Assembly: GCA_965229615.1 (NCBI GenBank)
Contig: OZ245890.1
Coordinates: 186,001 to 250,000 of the forward strand
From: G965229615 sp965229615
GTDB taxonomy: Bacteria > Pseudomonadota > Alphaproteobacteria > Rickettsiales > Midichloriaceae
Length of the DNA stretch: 64,000 nt
Direction: 5' to 3'
A program made the translations under genes and the position numbers. The notes under the pieces are model-generated. The model did no database searches, was not told the DNA's origin, and worked only from the letters and a program-made list of their open reading frames with translations. Of the stretch, positions 53,979 to 63,124 are shown piece by piece. Position 1 is the first letter of the stretch. Each line of letters opens with the position of its first letter.

Positions 53979-54692
53979 TTAATGCATAGTTTCATCATGA
54001 TGATATGTACCATGATACATCTGTATTGCAGATATATCACACTCATCTAATGATTTTATTGTTGAATATGTGGTAGCGGCACCAAGAGCAAATCCCCATA
54101 ATGATGATGTGAAAAAATCACAAAAATGTGATAGTGAAAGTTTGTTTGATATTGCTCCTGACATAAAGGTACTACCAATAAGACCACCAAGCATTGTTAC
54201 CACTATATCTTGTGATGTCTTAATACCAACGTGATTGTTAACCCAATCAAAGACCTTCTTACACTGGCTTGTACCATACAAGATATATGTGCCAGAAACG
54301 CTGCATATTAAGCCAATAGCAGTATTCTCAGCTATTGCATAATAGAGTTGTTGCTGTGCTGTATTTGCAAGTAATCCAGTTTCATGTATATATTCAACTG
54401 CTTTCATATTTTCAATGCTATACTTTTGCTCATACAGGGCCTTGCTACCATAGCGGCCAACCTGTTTACTTATCAGTGCTTTTTCTATCAGATCCTTATT
54501 ACTTGGACTGTAAACTTGATATATAAGACCAGCTGACATGAACATTGCACTGCCAGTTGCGATGCCACAAAAAGCTGGTTTCATATAAGCTTGAAAAAAG
54601 CTTGTATCACGTTTGAAGTTTGTCATATTATCGGTATAATGGTTGTCATTGGATGTATATATAATACTACTGTGCAAATTATTGACTGACAA
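53979..54692 (-). CDS. Hypothetical membrane protein, paralogue 2
   Basis: A 237-aa paralogue of the previous protein. It has an N-terminal polar extension of about 25 residues (MSVNNLHSSIIYTSNDNHYT), then the shared pattern QAYMKPAFCGIATGSAMF corresponding to QAYAKPTLYSIITGSIVF in paralogue 1. Again there are four hydrophobic segments and the near-identical C-terminal domain ending YHGTYHHDETMH. An ATG at codon 19 (MTNFKRDTSF) is an alternative start that would align it better with paralogue 1. Its start is divergent from dapE with only five bases between the coding regions. Confidence 0.65.
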   Translation of the reverse strand: MSVNNLHSSIIYTSNDNHYTDNMTNFKRDTSFFQAYMKPAFCGIATGSAMFMSAGLIYQVYSPSNKDLIEKALISKQVGRYGSKALYEQKYSIENMKAVEYIHETGLLANTAQQQLYYAIAENTAIGLICSVSGTYILYGTSQCKKVFDWVNNHVGIKTSQDIVVTMLGGLIGSTFMSGAISNKLSLSHFCDFFTSSLWGFALGAATTYSTIKSLDECDISAIQMYHGTYHHDETMH

Positions 54693-54697
54693 ATATA

Positions 54698-55903
54698 ATG
54701 ATCGTACAAAACAAACATATTGAGTTATTAAGGCAGCTAGTGATGTGTAAAAGCATCACTCCCACAGATAGTAGAGCGTTATTCTTATTGCAGAAATATC
54801 TGGTAAATATTGGTTTTACAGTACATATCAGAGGCTTTAATGCTGATGGTGTACATGAAGAAAATCTTGATGAATTGAACACTGATATGGTGTTGAACAT
54901 GTATGCTGTAAAAAACATAGGTGGCACAAAAAACCTGTGTTTTGCAGGACATACTGATGTTGTACCACCAGGTGATATATCAAAATGGCAATATAATCCG
55001 TTTGATGCCATGGTTGAAAATGGTATTCTATATGGACGTGGTGCTGTTGATATGAAGGGAGCCATCATAGCTTTTTTTGCAGCTGCTGAACATTTCATCA
55101 ACATTACAAATGCTGCATATAATATCAGCTTTTTACTGACAGCAGACGAAGAAGGCAAAGCAATATATGGTATAAAGCCGATGCTACAATGGGTATATAA
55201 TGAACTGAATGAGAAGATTGATCACTGTATTGTAGGAGAGCCTGTGAGTAAAAATACTATTGGTGATACAATCAAGGTTGGTGCGCGTGGTAGTGCTACA
55301 TTTGTTGTAACTATATATGGAAAACAAGGTCATGTTGCATATCATCATTTAGCAGATAACCCAGTAAAAAAAGCTAACTCAATATTAACTGCATTACTTG
55401 AATATGATTTCAAACATACCAATGTACTTTTCAACAAGACAAACTTGGAAGTAACAAGAGTTGCATGTGATAGCGGTGCAGAAAATGTCATACCAAATGA
55501 AATTGTGCTGCAGTTCAATGTGAGATATAGTGATGACTATAATTATCTATCACTACAACAGCTTATCAAAAAAATACTAGAGCAGCATTTGCAAACGCAT
55601 GAATATACGCTTCATTCATGGAGTAGTGGTGATGCATTTATTGGTATTAATAATATTGATAAAAGTGAGATTTTAAATGTTGTAAGGGAGGCTATTGAAG
55701 CAAATAACAATGTGACTCCATATATTGATACAGCAGGTGGTACATCTGATGCTCGTTTTATAAAGCAATACTGCGATGTCTTGGAAATTGGATTGCTTGG
55801 TAATACTGCCCATCAAGTTAATGAACACGTTGCATTACGAGATATAGAAAAACTTGCTGCAATATATCTTTCAGTGATACAAAATTATTTCATGGTGGCA
55901 TAA
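54698..55903 (+). CDS. dapE: Succinyl-diaminopimelate desuccinylase
   Basis: A 401-aa di-zinc hydrolase of the lysine/meso-diaminopimelate pathway, needed for the peptidoglycan cross-link residue. The metal and catalytic blocks are CFAGHTDVVPPGD (His ligand and following Asp), GRGAVDMKGAI (bridging Asp), LTADEEGKAIYG (Glu pair) and IVGEPVS. The C-terminal His ligand is in LGNTAHQVNEHV. Length is a little above the usual 375-385 aa. It belongs to the same M20 family as ArgE, but the block DVVPPGDxxxWxxxPF favours DapE. Confidence 0.93.
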   Translation: MIVQNKHIELLRQLVMCKSITPTDSRALFLLQKYLVNIGFTVHIRGFNADGVHEENLDELNTDMVLNMYAVKNIGGTKNLCFAGHTDVVPPGDISKWQYNPFDAMVENGILYGRGAVDMKGAIIAFFAAAEHFINITNAAYNISFLLTADEEGKAIYGIKPMLQWVYNELNEKIDHCIVGEPVSKNTIGDTIKVGARGSATFVVTIYGKQGHVAYHHLADNPVKKANSILTALLEYDFKHTNVLFNKTNLEVTRVACDSGAENVIPNEIVLQFNVRYSDDYNYLSLQQLIKKILEQHLQTHEYTLHSWSSGDAFIGINNIDKSEILNVVREAIEANNNVTPYIDTAGGTSDARFIKQYCDVLEIGLLGNTAHQVNEHVALRDIEKLAAIYLSVIQNYFMVA

Positions 55904-55946
55904 CAGTGCACTATTAGTACTAATTAGTACACTCTGCATTGATGTT

Positions 55947-57284
55947 TTAGCTGCTTGATAATGATTTTTTATATTCAGTAGCAATGTTATACTTTAGTGT
56001 ATCAATTTGTGGCTGATTAAAGGGAGTGATATTCAATATCACTGCTGCAGTGATTGTTTCTAGAATCATATGCATCATCATCGCACCTATATTTTTTAAT
56101 GATCTATCATGCACTGTAATAACCCTTGAGGGAATATTTGCTTGCTCTAACTGCAACATAACATGATGTTTTAACATCTGTGATACATTGTATGTTGCTG
56201 CATCTGATGTGCTGGTTTCAAAAAGATTAACGCACTGAGGCATATTATTTGTTAAGATTGATTGCAACATACCATGCTGATCAATGGGCAAATTTAGTCT
56301 TATAGGGATGATACCACTATTATCCTTACCAAAAGTCTCTGCCAGGACTGTATTATACCAATATATTAATCCGTCATAGGCGCACTCATAACTACTATTA
56401 AATACAGCAAAGCTACTGTGTGATCTATTGCTTTTTAGATGCCGTGTAAGCATTATAGCACCTGCAAACACTGCATTGGAGATCGTATTGCTTGTTTCTT
56501 CAGTATTAAAAAACCTTTGTAATATCGTGTTACCAGCATCGCATAATTCAGATATATCTTCCCCCATGATCATTGCAATGAGAATATTGTATGCAGTAAA
56601 CGTAGCAAATCTCCCCCCCATTTGTTTATCATATTCAACATATATACCATTAGTCTGACTATGCAGTTGTGCAAGTAGTGAGTGGTTGTTTACCTCATTT
56701 GCATATACAAATATAAATCTTTCTGCGAAATCATTGTATTGCAAATTGTGTAATGTATTATACAAATATTGCGCTATCACTGTAGTTTCAACAGTGTTGC
56801 CTGAATTGCTAATAAACATAAATGCTGTTTCTGAGAGATTCAATGTATCCTGCATTCTCAGTATTTTACTCATGCATACTTCATACATACAAATTACCTT
56901 AAAGGTTTTATTTGCATTATAAGATGTACTGTTATTATCACGATCTATGAAGTCAACTATACTCTTGCAGTTTAAAACCGCTCCACCCATACCAACTACA
57001 ACAAGTGTTGAAAATCTCCGCCTAATAAGATTAGCTATACTTTGCAGTTCATTGATGTGCACCATATCATAATATGGTAACTTCTGAATCAATTTTGGCA
57101 TTTCTGCTGATATAGTTTTTATAATACGACCAAGCATAGTAATTGTATCCAAGGTGTCATAGCATTGTAAACAAATCTGTGCCTGTGAAATGATGTTTGT
57201 ATAGCTTGTAGACATTACTACATCGTAGTATGTACAGTGCAAACTATGATGACGAAAGTTAGTATTTTGTGATTGGTATAGCAT
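55947..57284 (-). CDS. pgi: Glucose-6-phosphate isomerase, divergent short form
   Basis: A 445-aa SIS-fold isomerase interconverting glucose-6-phosphate and fructose-6-phosphate. Evidence: the VVGMGGAVLNCKSIVDF phosphate-binding region, FISNSGNTVETTVIAQYL, the sugar motif EYDKQMGGRFATFTAYN, the catalytic His block PIDQHGMLQSIL and the closing ITPFNQPQIDTLK with the conserved Lys. It is much shorter than the classical 550-aa enzyme and belongs to the short bacterial type. An internal ATG (codon 24, MSTSYTNIISQAQ) may be the true start. It implies hexose-phosphate metabolism, probably feeding sugar nucleotide and lipopolysaccharide synthesis. Confidence 0.87.
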   Translation of the reverse strand: MLYQSQNTNFRHHSLHCTYYDVVMSTSYTNIISQAQICLQCYDTLDTITMLGRIIKTISAEMPKLIQKLPYYDMVHINELQSIANLIRRRFSTLVVVGMGGAVLNCKSIVDFIDRDNNSTSYNANKTFKVICMYEVCMSKILRMQDTLNLSETAFMFISNSGNTVETTVIAQYLYNTLHNLQYNDFAERFIFVYANEVNNHSLLAQLHSQTNGIYVEYDKQMGGRFATFTAYNILIAMIMGEDISELCDAGNTILQRFFNTEETSNTISNAVFAGAIMLTRHLKSNRSHSSFAVFNSSYECAYDGLIYWYNTVLAETFGKDNSGIIPIRLNLPIDQHGMLQSILTNNMPQCVNLFETSTSDAATYNVSQMLKHHVMLQLEQANIPSRVITVHDRSLKNIGAMMMHMILETITAAVILNITPFNQPQIDTLKYNIATEYKKSLSSS

Positions 57285-57413
57285 TTACATAGTGATTAAA
57301 AAGGTATTTGCTATTATTCATTTTATGCAACTATATTGCGCTTGTCTATCAAGAGTTGAAATATCGCCGCATGACATTATGTATTAAATAATATTTTTTG
57401 TAAAAAAACATCT

Positions 57414-57746
57414 ATGGAAAAATTACCACAATTTAGTAAAGAGCTTGAAAGTGCAGTACTTACAGTAATGAGATATTTTATTGGTACTGATGATAGTGGA
57501 GCTTTTTTTATACAACTTTTGATATCACCAGATTTACCTGCAGAAAATGCTGCTGTTGAGGATCTGTATAGGGTAACACTAAGAGAATTTGGTGATAACA
57601 AGAATGCTGCAACAGAAGTTATCAAAGCATTTAAAGTCATAAGAAAGTGTGCTATTCATGATCCTGAGGTACGAAAAGAGTTGGAAAAACAGGTACAGCT
57701 TTTAGCAGAAATCAGTGTTGCAAGGGAAATTTTTGGTAAAAAATAA
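57414..57746 (+). CDS. Hypothetical protein, 110 aa
   Basis: I do not recognise this small acidic protein. It is soluble and helical (LPAENAAVEDLYRVTLREF, RKELEKQVQLLAEISVARE) and has no signal peptide or membrane helix. Residues 15-35 contain aromatic pairs (MRYFIGTDDSGAFFIQLL). It stands alone between two minus-strand genes, pgi and murG, and converges with murG at a distance of 24 bases. Uninterrupted and with normal codon use, so probably expressed. Confidence 0.6.
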   Translation: MEKLPQFSKELESAVLTVMRYFIGTDDSGAFFIQLLISPDLPAENAAVEDLYRVTLREFGDNKNAATEVIKAFKVIRKCAIHDPEVRKELEKQVQLLAEISVAREIFGKK

Positions 57747-57770
57747 TATGGCACGTTCGTGATATCTGTT

Positions 57771-58907
57771 CTATAGTCTCATTCTAATAATGAAATCATT
57801 TATCTTAATTGCTAGTTTTTGTGCTGCATTGTTTCTTTCAGCATGACTAGCTGCTGATTGCATTTTCCTCAATGTATCATCAGAAAATATTCTCACCAAC
57901 TCACGACTCAGTTTATCTCTTGTAAAAACTTCTTCAGTGAACAAAAGACAAGCCCCTGTATTTTTCAGAGCTTTAGCATTATAGTATTGATGATTATCTT
58001 TTGAGTTTGCAAGTGGTATTATAATTGATGGCACTTGTAAATGCTGGATTTCTGATATTGCTGAAGCACCAGCTCTACTTATTATGAGGTCTGAGTCAAT
58101 CATTAACTGTGGAATGTCATCAAAAAATGATGCTAATGTGTAATTCATTACATGATTATTTCTGTATATTTTTTCCACGTGTTCAATATTATCTTGTCTA
58201 ACCTGTTGAAATATTATAAGATTATCGCGTATATGAGGTGGTAGATCAATAATTGCCTCAGCAATTGTTCTATCAAATAATGCTGCACACTGACTTCCAC
58301 CAGTGATAAGAATTTGAATTTCTCGCGTAATTCTTGTTCTACGCCTCTTTATCTCAAATATAACTGGCCTGATCGGATTTCCTACAAATATAATTTTATC
58401 CTTATATTTTTCATCAAAATTAAGTGTATCATGATATGAAGTTGCAAGAAATTCAGCATGTTTCAAAAACATTCTGTTTACTGTACCTACGACTGCATTT
58501 TGTTCATGTAAAACTATTGGTATACGTAAAATTACAGCAGCAGCTAAAGCTGGAAATGAAGCAAAACTTCCGAAGCCAATTACAATTGATACATTATGTT
58601 TTTTCAGCAAAAACATTGCTAACACAACACATATGCATAGTTGCACTAAAGCAAGGAGTTTTCTACATATATTGCCACTCAAATGTGTAACTGGTAGGGT
58701 GATATTTTTAATTTTTTGACTCGATGCAGAGACGTTTTTTTGTTTTTGTATTGTAGTATCGATATCCATATCAAAAAACTTTCTCCCTCTTTTATCAGTC
58801 AGGCAAATTATATTATTACGTGTGCAGAGAATTTTCGCTATGGTATAGGCTGGGAAAACGTGCCCAGCTGTACCACCTGTTGTAATCACTATGGTGCGTT
58901 TCGACAT
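57771..58907 (-). CDS. murG: MurG (lipid II-forming GlcNAc transferase)
   Basis: A 378-aa membrane-associated GT28 enzyme that adds N-acetylglucosamine to lipid I. The start TIVITTGGTAGHVFPA is the glycine-rich acceptor loop. IVIGFGSFASFPALAA, PIVLHEQNAVVGTVNR, LITGGSQCAALF and the nucleotide-sugar block ISRAGASAISEIQHLQVPSI follow. The last signature ends in IIPLANSKDNHQYYNA. All are characteristic. It lies apart from murD and mraY here, so the usual mur cluster has been split. Confidence 0.95.
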   Translation of the reverse strand: MSKRTIVITTGGTAGHVFPAYTIAKILCTRNNIICLTDKRGRKFFDMDIDTTIQKQKNVSASSQKIKNITLPVTHLSGNICRKLLALVQLCICVVLAMFLLKKHNVSIVIGFGSFASFPALAAAVILRIPIVLHEQNAVVGTVNRMFLKHAEFLATSYHDTLNFDEKYKDKIIFVGNPIRPVIFEIKRRRTRITREIQILITGGSQCAALFDRTIAEAIIDLPPHIRDNLIIFQQVRQDNIEHVEKIYRNNHVMNYTLASFFDDIPQLMIDSDLIISRAGASAISEIQHLQVPSIIIPLANSKDNHQYYNAKALKNTGACLLFTEEVFTRDKLSRELVRIFSDDTLRKMQSAASHAERNNAAQKLAIKINDFIIRMRL

Positions 58908-59093
58908 TTATAGCTTTATAATATAGTTTAATATAACTGTAATATTTATATGCTATAAGGTAATAGTTGCTATATATAGCATGCTTAGTGAAATTTTTAT
59001 AGCACTTGTAACAATGCAACGTTGTACTTTCTTGCAGTATAGCATACAATTCGTAATGGAACGAATACATCATCCAATAACACAATACAACCA

Positions 59094-60596
59094 ATGGAGA
59101 CTGAGATAACTGAAACTTTTGCCGCAATGAAGGCAGCACAACAACGACCTATAAAATATCTTGTTTTGTCAGGAGGAGGAGCAAAGGGAGCTGTATATCC
59201 AGGAGTATATATAGCATTAGAAGATGAAGGTATTATACAAGGACTTGAAGCTGTTGCTGGCTCATCTGCTGGAGCACTAACAGCGTGTTTTCTTGCTGTT
59301 GGTGTATCAGCTAAAAAGTTTGAAGAGATTTTCAATAATCCGGAAAACAGTATACCCAAATTAAAAGGCAGTGGGTGGTTTGGATTGCATAGTGATGCCA
59401 AGCCTTTATATAACCTGCTTGCAACAACAATGCGAAACAATGTGAAAGAGTTTCTTGATTCTTATGATACGTGGAGTACAAATGAAAAAGAAAGGTTCGC
59501 ACAACTAACTAATGAGTACAAAGCAAGTATTGAAGCATTAAAGCAGAAATGTGATGATGACAATGGCAAGATATTGTTCAAAGATCTAACACTCTTGAGA
59601 AGGATTGCTCCAGAGAGATTTAAGGAGCTTGTCATCACAGCAGCAAAGAAAGACAGTTTAAAACAAGACAAGCAAGAACTACAGATACTAAATTCTGAAG
59701 ATACTCCAGATCTTGATATAGCAAAGGCAGCAATTGCTTCAGCAGCATTACCATTTGTCTTTAAATCTGTTGAACTTGAAGTGAATGGACAGAAAGCAAA
59801 ATATGTTGATGGTGGCACGTTAGATAATATACCAACAGACTATTTTAAGTGTGATAATAACAATGATAGCGTATCTAAAAATAACACTATGGTATTAGCA
59901 TTCAATGAAAAACAGCGTTTGCAAGCTGTGTTATATTCAAATGTTACAGCCCCCTTTAAAATGGGATCACTAAAAAAGTTTATACTTTTTATACTAAGAT
60001 TATTTGAAGGATATAAGTTTGATTATGAAAAAACAAAAAATACAGGTTTAGCAAATTTAGGTAAGAACTATCCACTTACAACTATAGCACTAGAACCTGG
60101 TGCGAAAATTGGCGTTACATCGTTTAAAGAAGCTGAAAATGAAAAGGTTGAGTGTAAACTAAGAGGCTACTATAGCACTCAGAACCATTTAATGAATCAC
60201 GAGCTGGACAAGGAAAAATCTGCACAGGAAATTCGGGATTTTAAAATGAAAAGCTTCATCTTTGATGTTCTTGAGAAATCACATGTTAATAAAGCAAGCG
60301 AGCAATATAAATCACTGTTGAAATTGTGTGAACCAAAAGTATGTTTGCCCGAAGTAACTGACATTATAAAAACTTGCATGTATGGTAATAGCAAAAGAAC
60401 TAGCAAGTTTGCATCAGCTAGCTCTAAGCTTGCTACAGCACTAATGGCAAGGCTCAATGATCCATTTACACCACTATCAGTTAGACATGAGTTCACAAGT
60501 GCACTTAGAGTTGATAAGGAGGTAAATATTACGCAGCAAGATCTCAAAAAGTTTATTTCATCATATATTGATAGCAGCAGTATAAATATAACATAA
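59094..60596 (+). CDS. Patatin-like phospholipase (candidate effector)
   Basis: A 500-aa protein with a complete patatin catalytic dyad. The oxyanion loop is GGGAKG (residues 27-32), nucleophile Ser58 is in GSSAG (56-60) and Asp239 is in DGG. The first 18 residues and the last 250 are outside the catalytic core. The C-terminal half is helical and polar with no repeats recognised. No signal peptide is present, consistent with type IV or other leaderless secretion. Rickettsial patatins (Pat1, Pat2) act as phospholipase A2 on host membranes. By analogy this is a candidate secreted lipase, but lipid remodelling inside the bacterium is possible. Confidence 0.88.
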   Translation: METEITETFAAMKAAQQRPIKYLVLSGGGAKGAVYPGVYIALEDEGIIQGLEAVAGSSAGALTACFLAVGVSAKKFEEIFNNPENSIPKLKGSGWFGLHSDAKPLYNLLATTMRNNVKEFLDSYDTWSTNEKERFAQLTNEYKASIEALKQKCDDDNGKILFKDLTLLRRIAPERFKELVITAAKKDSLKQDKQELQILNSEDTPDLDIAKAAIASAALPFVFKSVELEVNGQKAKYVDGGTLDNIPTDYFKCDNNNDSVSKNNTMVLAFNEKQRLQAVLYSNVTAPFKMGSLKKFILFILRLFEGYKFDYEKTKNTGLANLGKNYPLTTIALEPGAKIGVTSFKEAENEKVECKLRGYYSTQNHLMNHELDKEKSAQEIRDFKMKSFIFDVLEKSHVNKASEQYKSLLKLCEPKVCLPEVTDIIKTCMYGNSKRTSKFASASSKLATALMARLNDPFTPLSVRHEFTSALRVDKEVNITQQDLKKFISSYIDSSSINIT

Positions 60597-60598
60597 AA

Positions 60599-61630
60599 TC
60601 ACTTTTCTCTATTAGTTATTTCATTTGCTAATGATGTTAGTATTGGTATCAAATTTGATGTTGAGTGTAATTTTGATAGGCATAGATTTGTTTTATCTAA
60701 ATATTGTGAGGCAAAGCGCTGTATATCTCGTTCGATATCATACCTTTCAATCATTGCAAGTAGTTTATTTTGATCATCTTCAGTGATCTTTTCTTGTCCT
60801 AACAACCCAGATATGTATCCGATGTTGTTTTGTGAGTCTTCTTCTCTCAATCTTTGTAATAACAGTATTAGAGGTATTGTAACTTTGCCTTCATATATGT
60901 CCTGGAATGCTGCTTTCCCTAGCACTTCTGGAGTACCAACATAGTCTAGCATGTCATCTGAAATCTGATAGCATATACCTAGATTTAAACCAAACTGCAT
61001 AGCAGCATCAACTGTTGCCTTCTCACAACCATTCACTAGTGTTCCTACAGTACATGATGCTGCAAATAGTCTTGCTGTTTTACCTGTAATCAACTGAATA
61101 TAACTTTCTATGTTTATGTCTATATTATTCAATAACTGCAATTGCAGCACCTCAGCGCTACTAATTGCCGCTGATGCATCAGCAAGCATTTTTAATGCTG
61201 GTATTGAACCAGTTCCAACCATAAGCTGAAACGCTTTGCTGAACATATTATCTCCTACTAAAATACTTGTTTTATCGTTCCAAACACTATTAGCTGTTGG
61301 TAAATTCCGCCTCGTGAAAGTGCTATCTATAACATCATCATGCAATAATGTTGCTGTATGTATCAATTCAACAGCAGCAGCAAGAGCAATATGTTTATCA
61401 TTAATTTGCTCTGTTTGTGAGGTAACTTTACTAATTGCTAGAGTGAGTAAAGGTCTAATTCTCTTACCACCAGCCTTGACTATATATTCATATACATTGT
61501 TAAGAAGCAATTCAGAATGATTATCATCACTAATACTATGTAGCATTATATCATTAATAGCTTGCACTTCATTTTGAAGTGCAGATTGTAATGAATCTAT
61601 TGCTTTATGCGGTACTATTTGGCTACTCAT
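60599..61630 (-). CDS. ispB: Long-chain polyprenyl diphosphate synthase
   Basis: A 343-aa trans-isoprenyl transferase. The first aspartate-rich motif is HDDVIDSTFTRR (DDxxD), the second DDMLDYVG, with GGKRIRPLLTL before the first. In this family small residues before the first DDxxD determine chain length. The local sequence ELIHTATLLHDD fits octa- or similar long-chain synthases that supply the ubiquinone side chain. Length matches IspB. It is convergent with the patatin gene, two bases away. Confidence 0.92.
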   Translation of the reverse strand: MSSQIVPHKAIDSLQSALQNEVQAINDIMLHSISDDNHSELLLNNVYEYIVKAGGKRIRPLLTLAISKVTSQTEQINDKHIALAAAVELIHTATLLHDDVIDSTFTRRNLPTANSVWNDKTSILVGDNMFSKAFQLMVGTGSIPALKMLADASAAISSAEVLQLQLLNNIDINIESYIQLITGKTARLFAASCTVGTLVNGCEKATVDAAMQFGLNLGICYQISDDMLDYVGTPEVLGKAAFQDIYEGKVTIPLILLLQRLREEDSQNNIGYISGLLGQEKITEDDQNKLLAMIERYDIERDIQRFASQYLDKTNLCLSKLHSTSNLIPILTSLANEITNREK

Positions 61631-61736
61631 CTATTTCATTAGAGTTAGGAATGAAAACACATAATGTGCATTCTACTCGATTTGATAGTGAATGTATATG
61701 ATGACTTAAATGCATCTGTAATGCAATAATAACATA

Positions 61737-62903
61737 CTAACAGGTTATGCCACCACCGTGACATACATTGTTTCCTGTTTGTATACGATGTTCCTTTCCA
61801 GCTTCAATCACACATGTTTTAAACAGAATATTTACGAGTAGATCATCATTGAGACTTTCAATATCTTTCACATTTGCACGTGACAAGATATAACTAGTTC
61901 TACGTCTAATATCAGTATTTCTGTATAGTTTACTGATCAAAGGTTTTTTGAAAACATCAGTTTTCTCCTTAGTAATTAGCTTTGATCTACAATTATTAAT
62001 TGCTTCAACAAGGGGAGCTGTATACTTATTATCAAAGAAGATTTTGTGTACCTTACTATTGCAATTATACAAGAGAGATATGAATTCTTGAGCAATGCTA
62101 TTTTGTTGCATGGAGCGCAAGTCATCAAGATTCTTATTGATATTATCAATTTGTTGATGCAAAAAATTGGACTGATCCGTCGACAAACCACTATATTGAC
62201 ATTCAATCTTTGTAAGTTGATTTTGCATCTCGCTTCTAAGACCTACAATGATCTTGATCATTTTGCTAATGTCATTTATATCATTAGCATTAATACCTTG
62301 ATATAGTTTGTTTGCTACTGCTCGTATAGCTATAATATCTTGTAAGGTCTGTAGTGCATTGTATTGTTCAATAAATGGTACATACGTATTAGCAAACCCA
62401 GCAAGATGTGGAATGCTGCTGTTAGCATATGTATTATTCACCGTCATATCTGCTGACATATATGCATGATGTGCAAAAATCTCCGTTATAGGTGTTAAGA
62501 AGTTGATATTTATATTTGCTGATGTAAATAAAAATATTGTTTTAGCAACAGCATTAATACCGGAAATTATATATGGTAGATCATTAATGCCAAGAGGAGT
62601 TTTTGCAACACTCAACAAATTTATTATAGTGCTATATCTATCTCTCTTAGTCGCGATTTTCTCAGTCGCGTTAGGTTGCATATAGTTATGAAACATATCT
62701 TGCACCCTAATCAAATCATCGTTACTTTCAACTATACGCATAATATTGATGGCTGAGTAAATACTCAAAGTGCTCTTGTTGTTATTTGTACAACCTATGA
62801 TTTTTTTTCTAAAAGTTCTTTCAAGTTGTTCTAATATTGCTATTAACATCCTATTTTCCTCAAAATGAATTCTATATTGTCGGCTAGTATCTAGCTTTAA
62901 CAC
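61737..62903 (-). CDS. Hypothetical protein, 388 aa
   Basis: I do not recognise this protein. It is soluble, mostly helical, and rich in Asn, Ile and Ser, with a likely coiled-coil segment at about residues 215-270 (MQNQLTKIECQYSGLSTDQ, NINKNLDDLRSMQQN). There is no signal peptide and no transmembrane helix of sufficient length. The C-terminus is odd, ending in a Gly-His-Cys-rich stretch (VCHGGGITC). It stands alone between ispB and the ABC exporter. Composition and isolation fit a lineage-specific or secreted protein. Confidence 0.6.
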   Translation of the reverse strand: MLKLDTSRQYRIHFEENRMLIAILEQLERTFRKKIIGCTNNNKSTLSIYSAINIMRIVESNDDLIRVQDMFHNYMQPNATEKIATKRDRYSTIINLLSVAKTPLGINDLPYIISGINAVAKTIFLFTSANININFLTPITEIFAHHAYMSADMTVNNTYANSSIPHLAGFANTYVPFIEQYNALQTLQDIIAIRAVANKLYQGINANDINDISKMIKIIVGLRSEMQNQLTKIECQYSGLSTDQSNFLHQQIDNINKNLDDLRSMQQNSIAQEFISLLYNCNSKVHKIFFDNKYTAPLVEAINNCRSKLITKEKTDVFKKPLISKLYRNTDIRRRTSYILSRANVKDIESLNDDLLVNILFKTCVIEAGKEHRIQTGNNVCHGGGITC

Positions 62904-63091
62904 TCAGCACATAGAGATTTTATCTCATAACATATTAAACACATGACGTCAACTCTGCCCTAACACAGCATTGCTATATATTTGCACACTCTATATTACT
63001 ACAATAATAAAATGACACCAAGCGTTGTATGTATCGATAGTATAATACCTTTTTATAAACAGTCAAATGCAATAACATTGTCTTGCATATT

Positions 63092-63124
63092 AAACTTGAA
63101 ATATTAATAATATATTTCAAATTT
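63092..63124. terminator. AT-rich hairpin at the end of the ABC exporter gene
   Basis: TTGAAATAT (63096-63104) and ATATTTCAA (63112-63120) form a perfect 9-bp stem with a seven-base loop, extended by three pairs beyond one mismatch. It overlaps the stop codon at 63117 of the minus-strand ABC gene. It is weak thermodynamically because it is almost all A-T. Confidence 0.3.
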
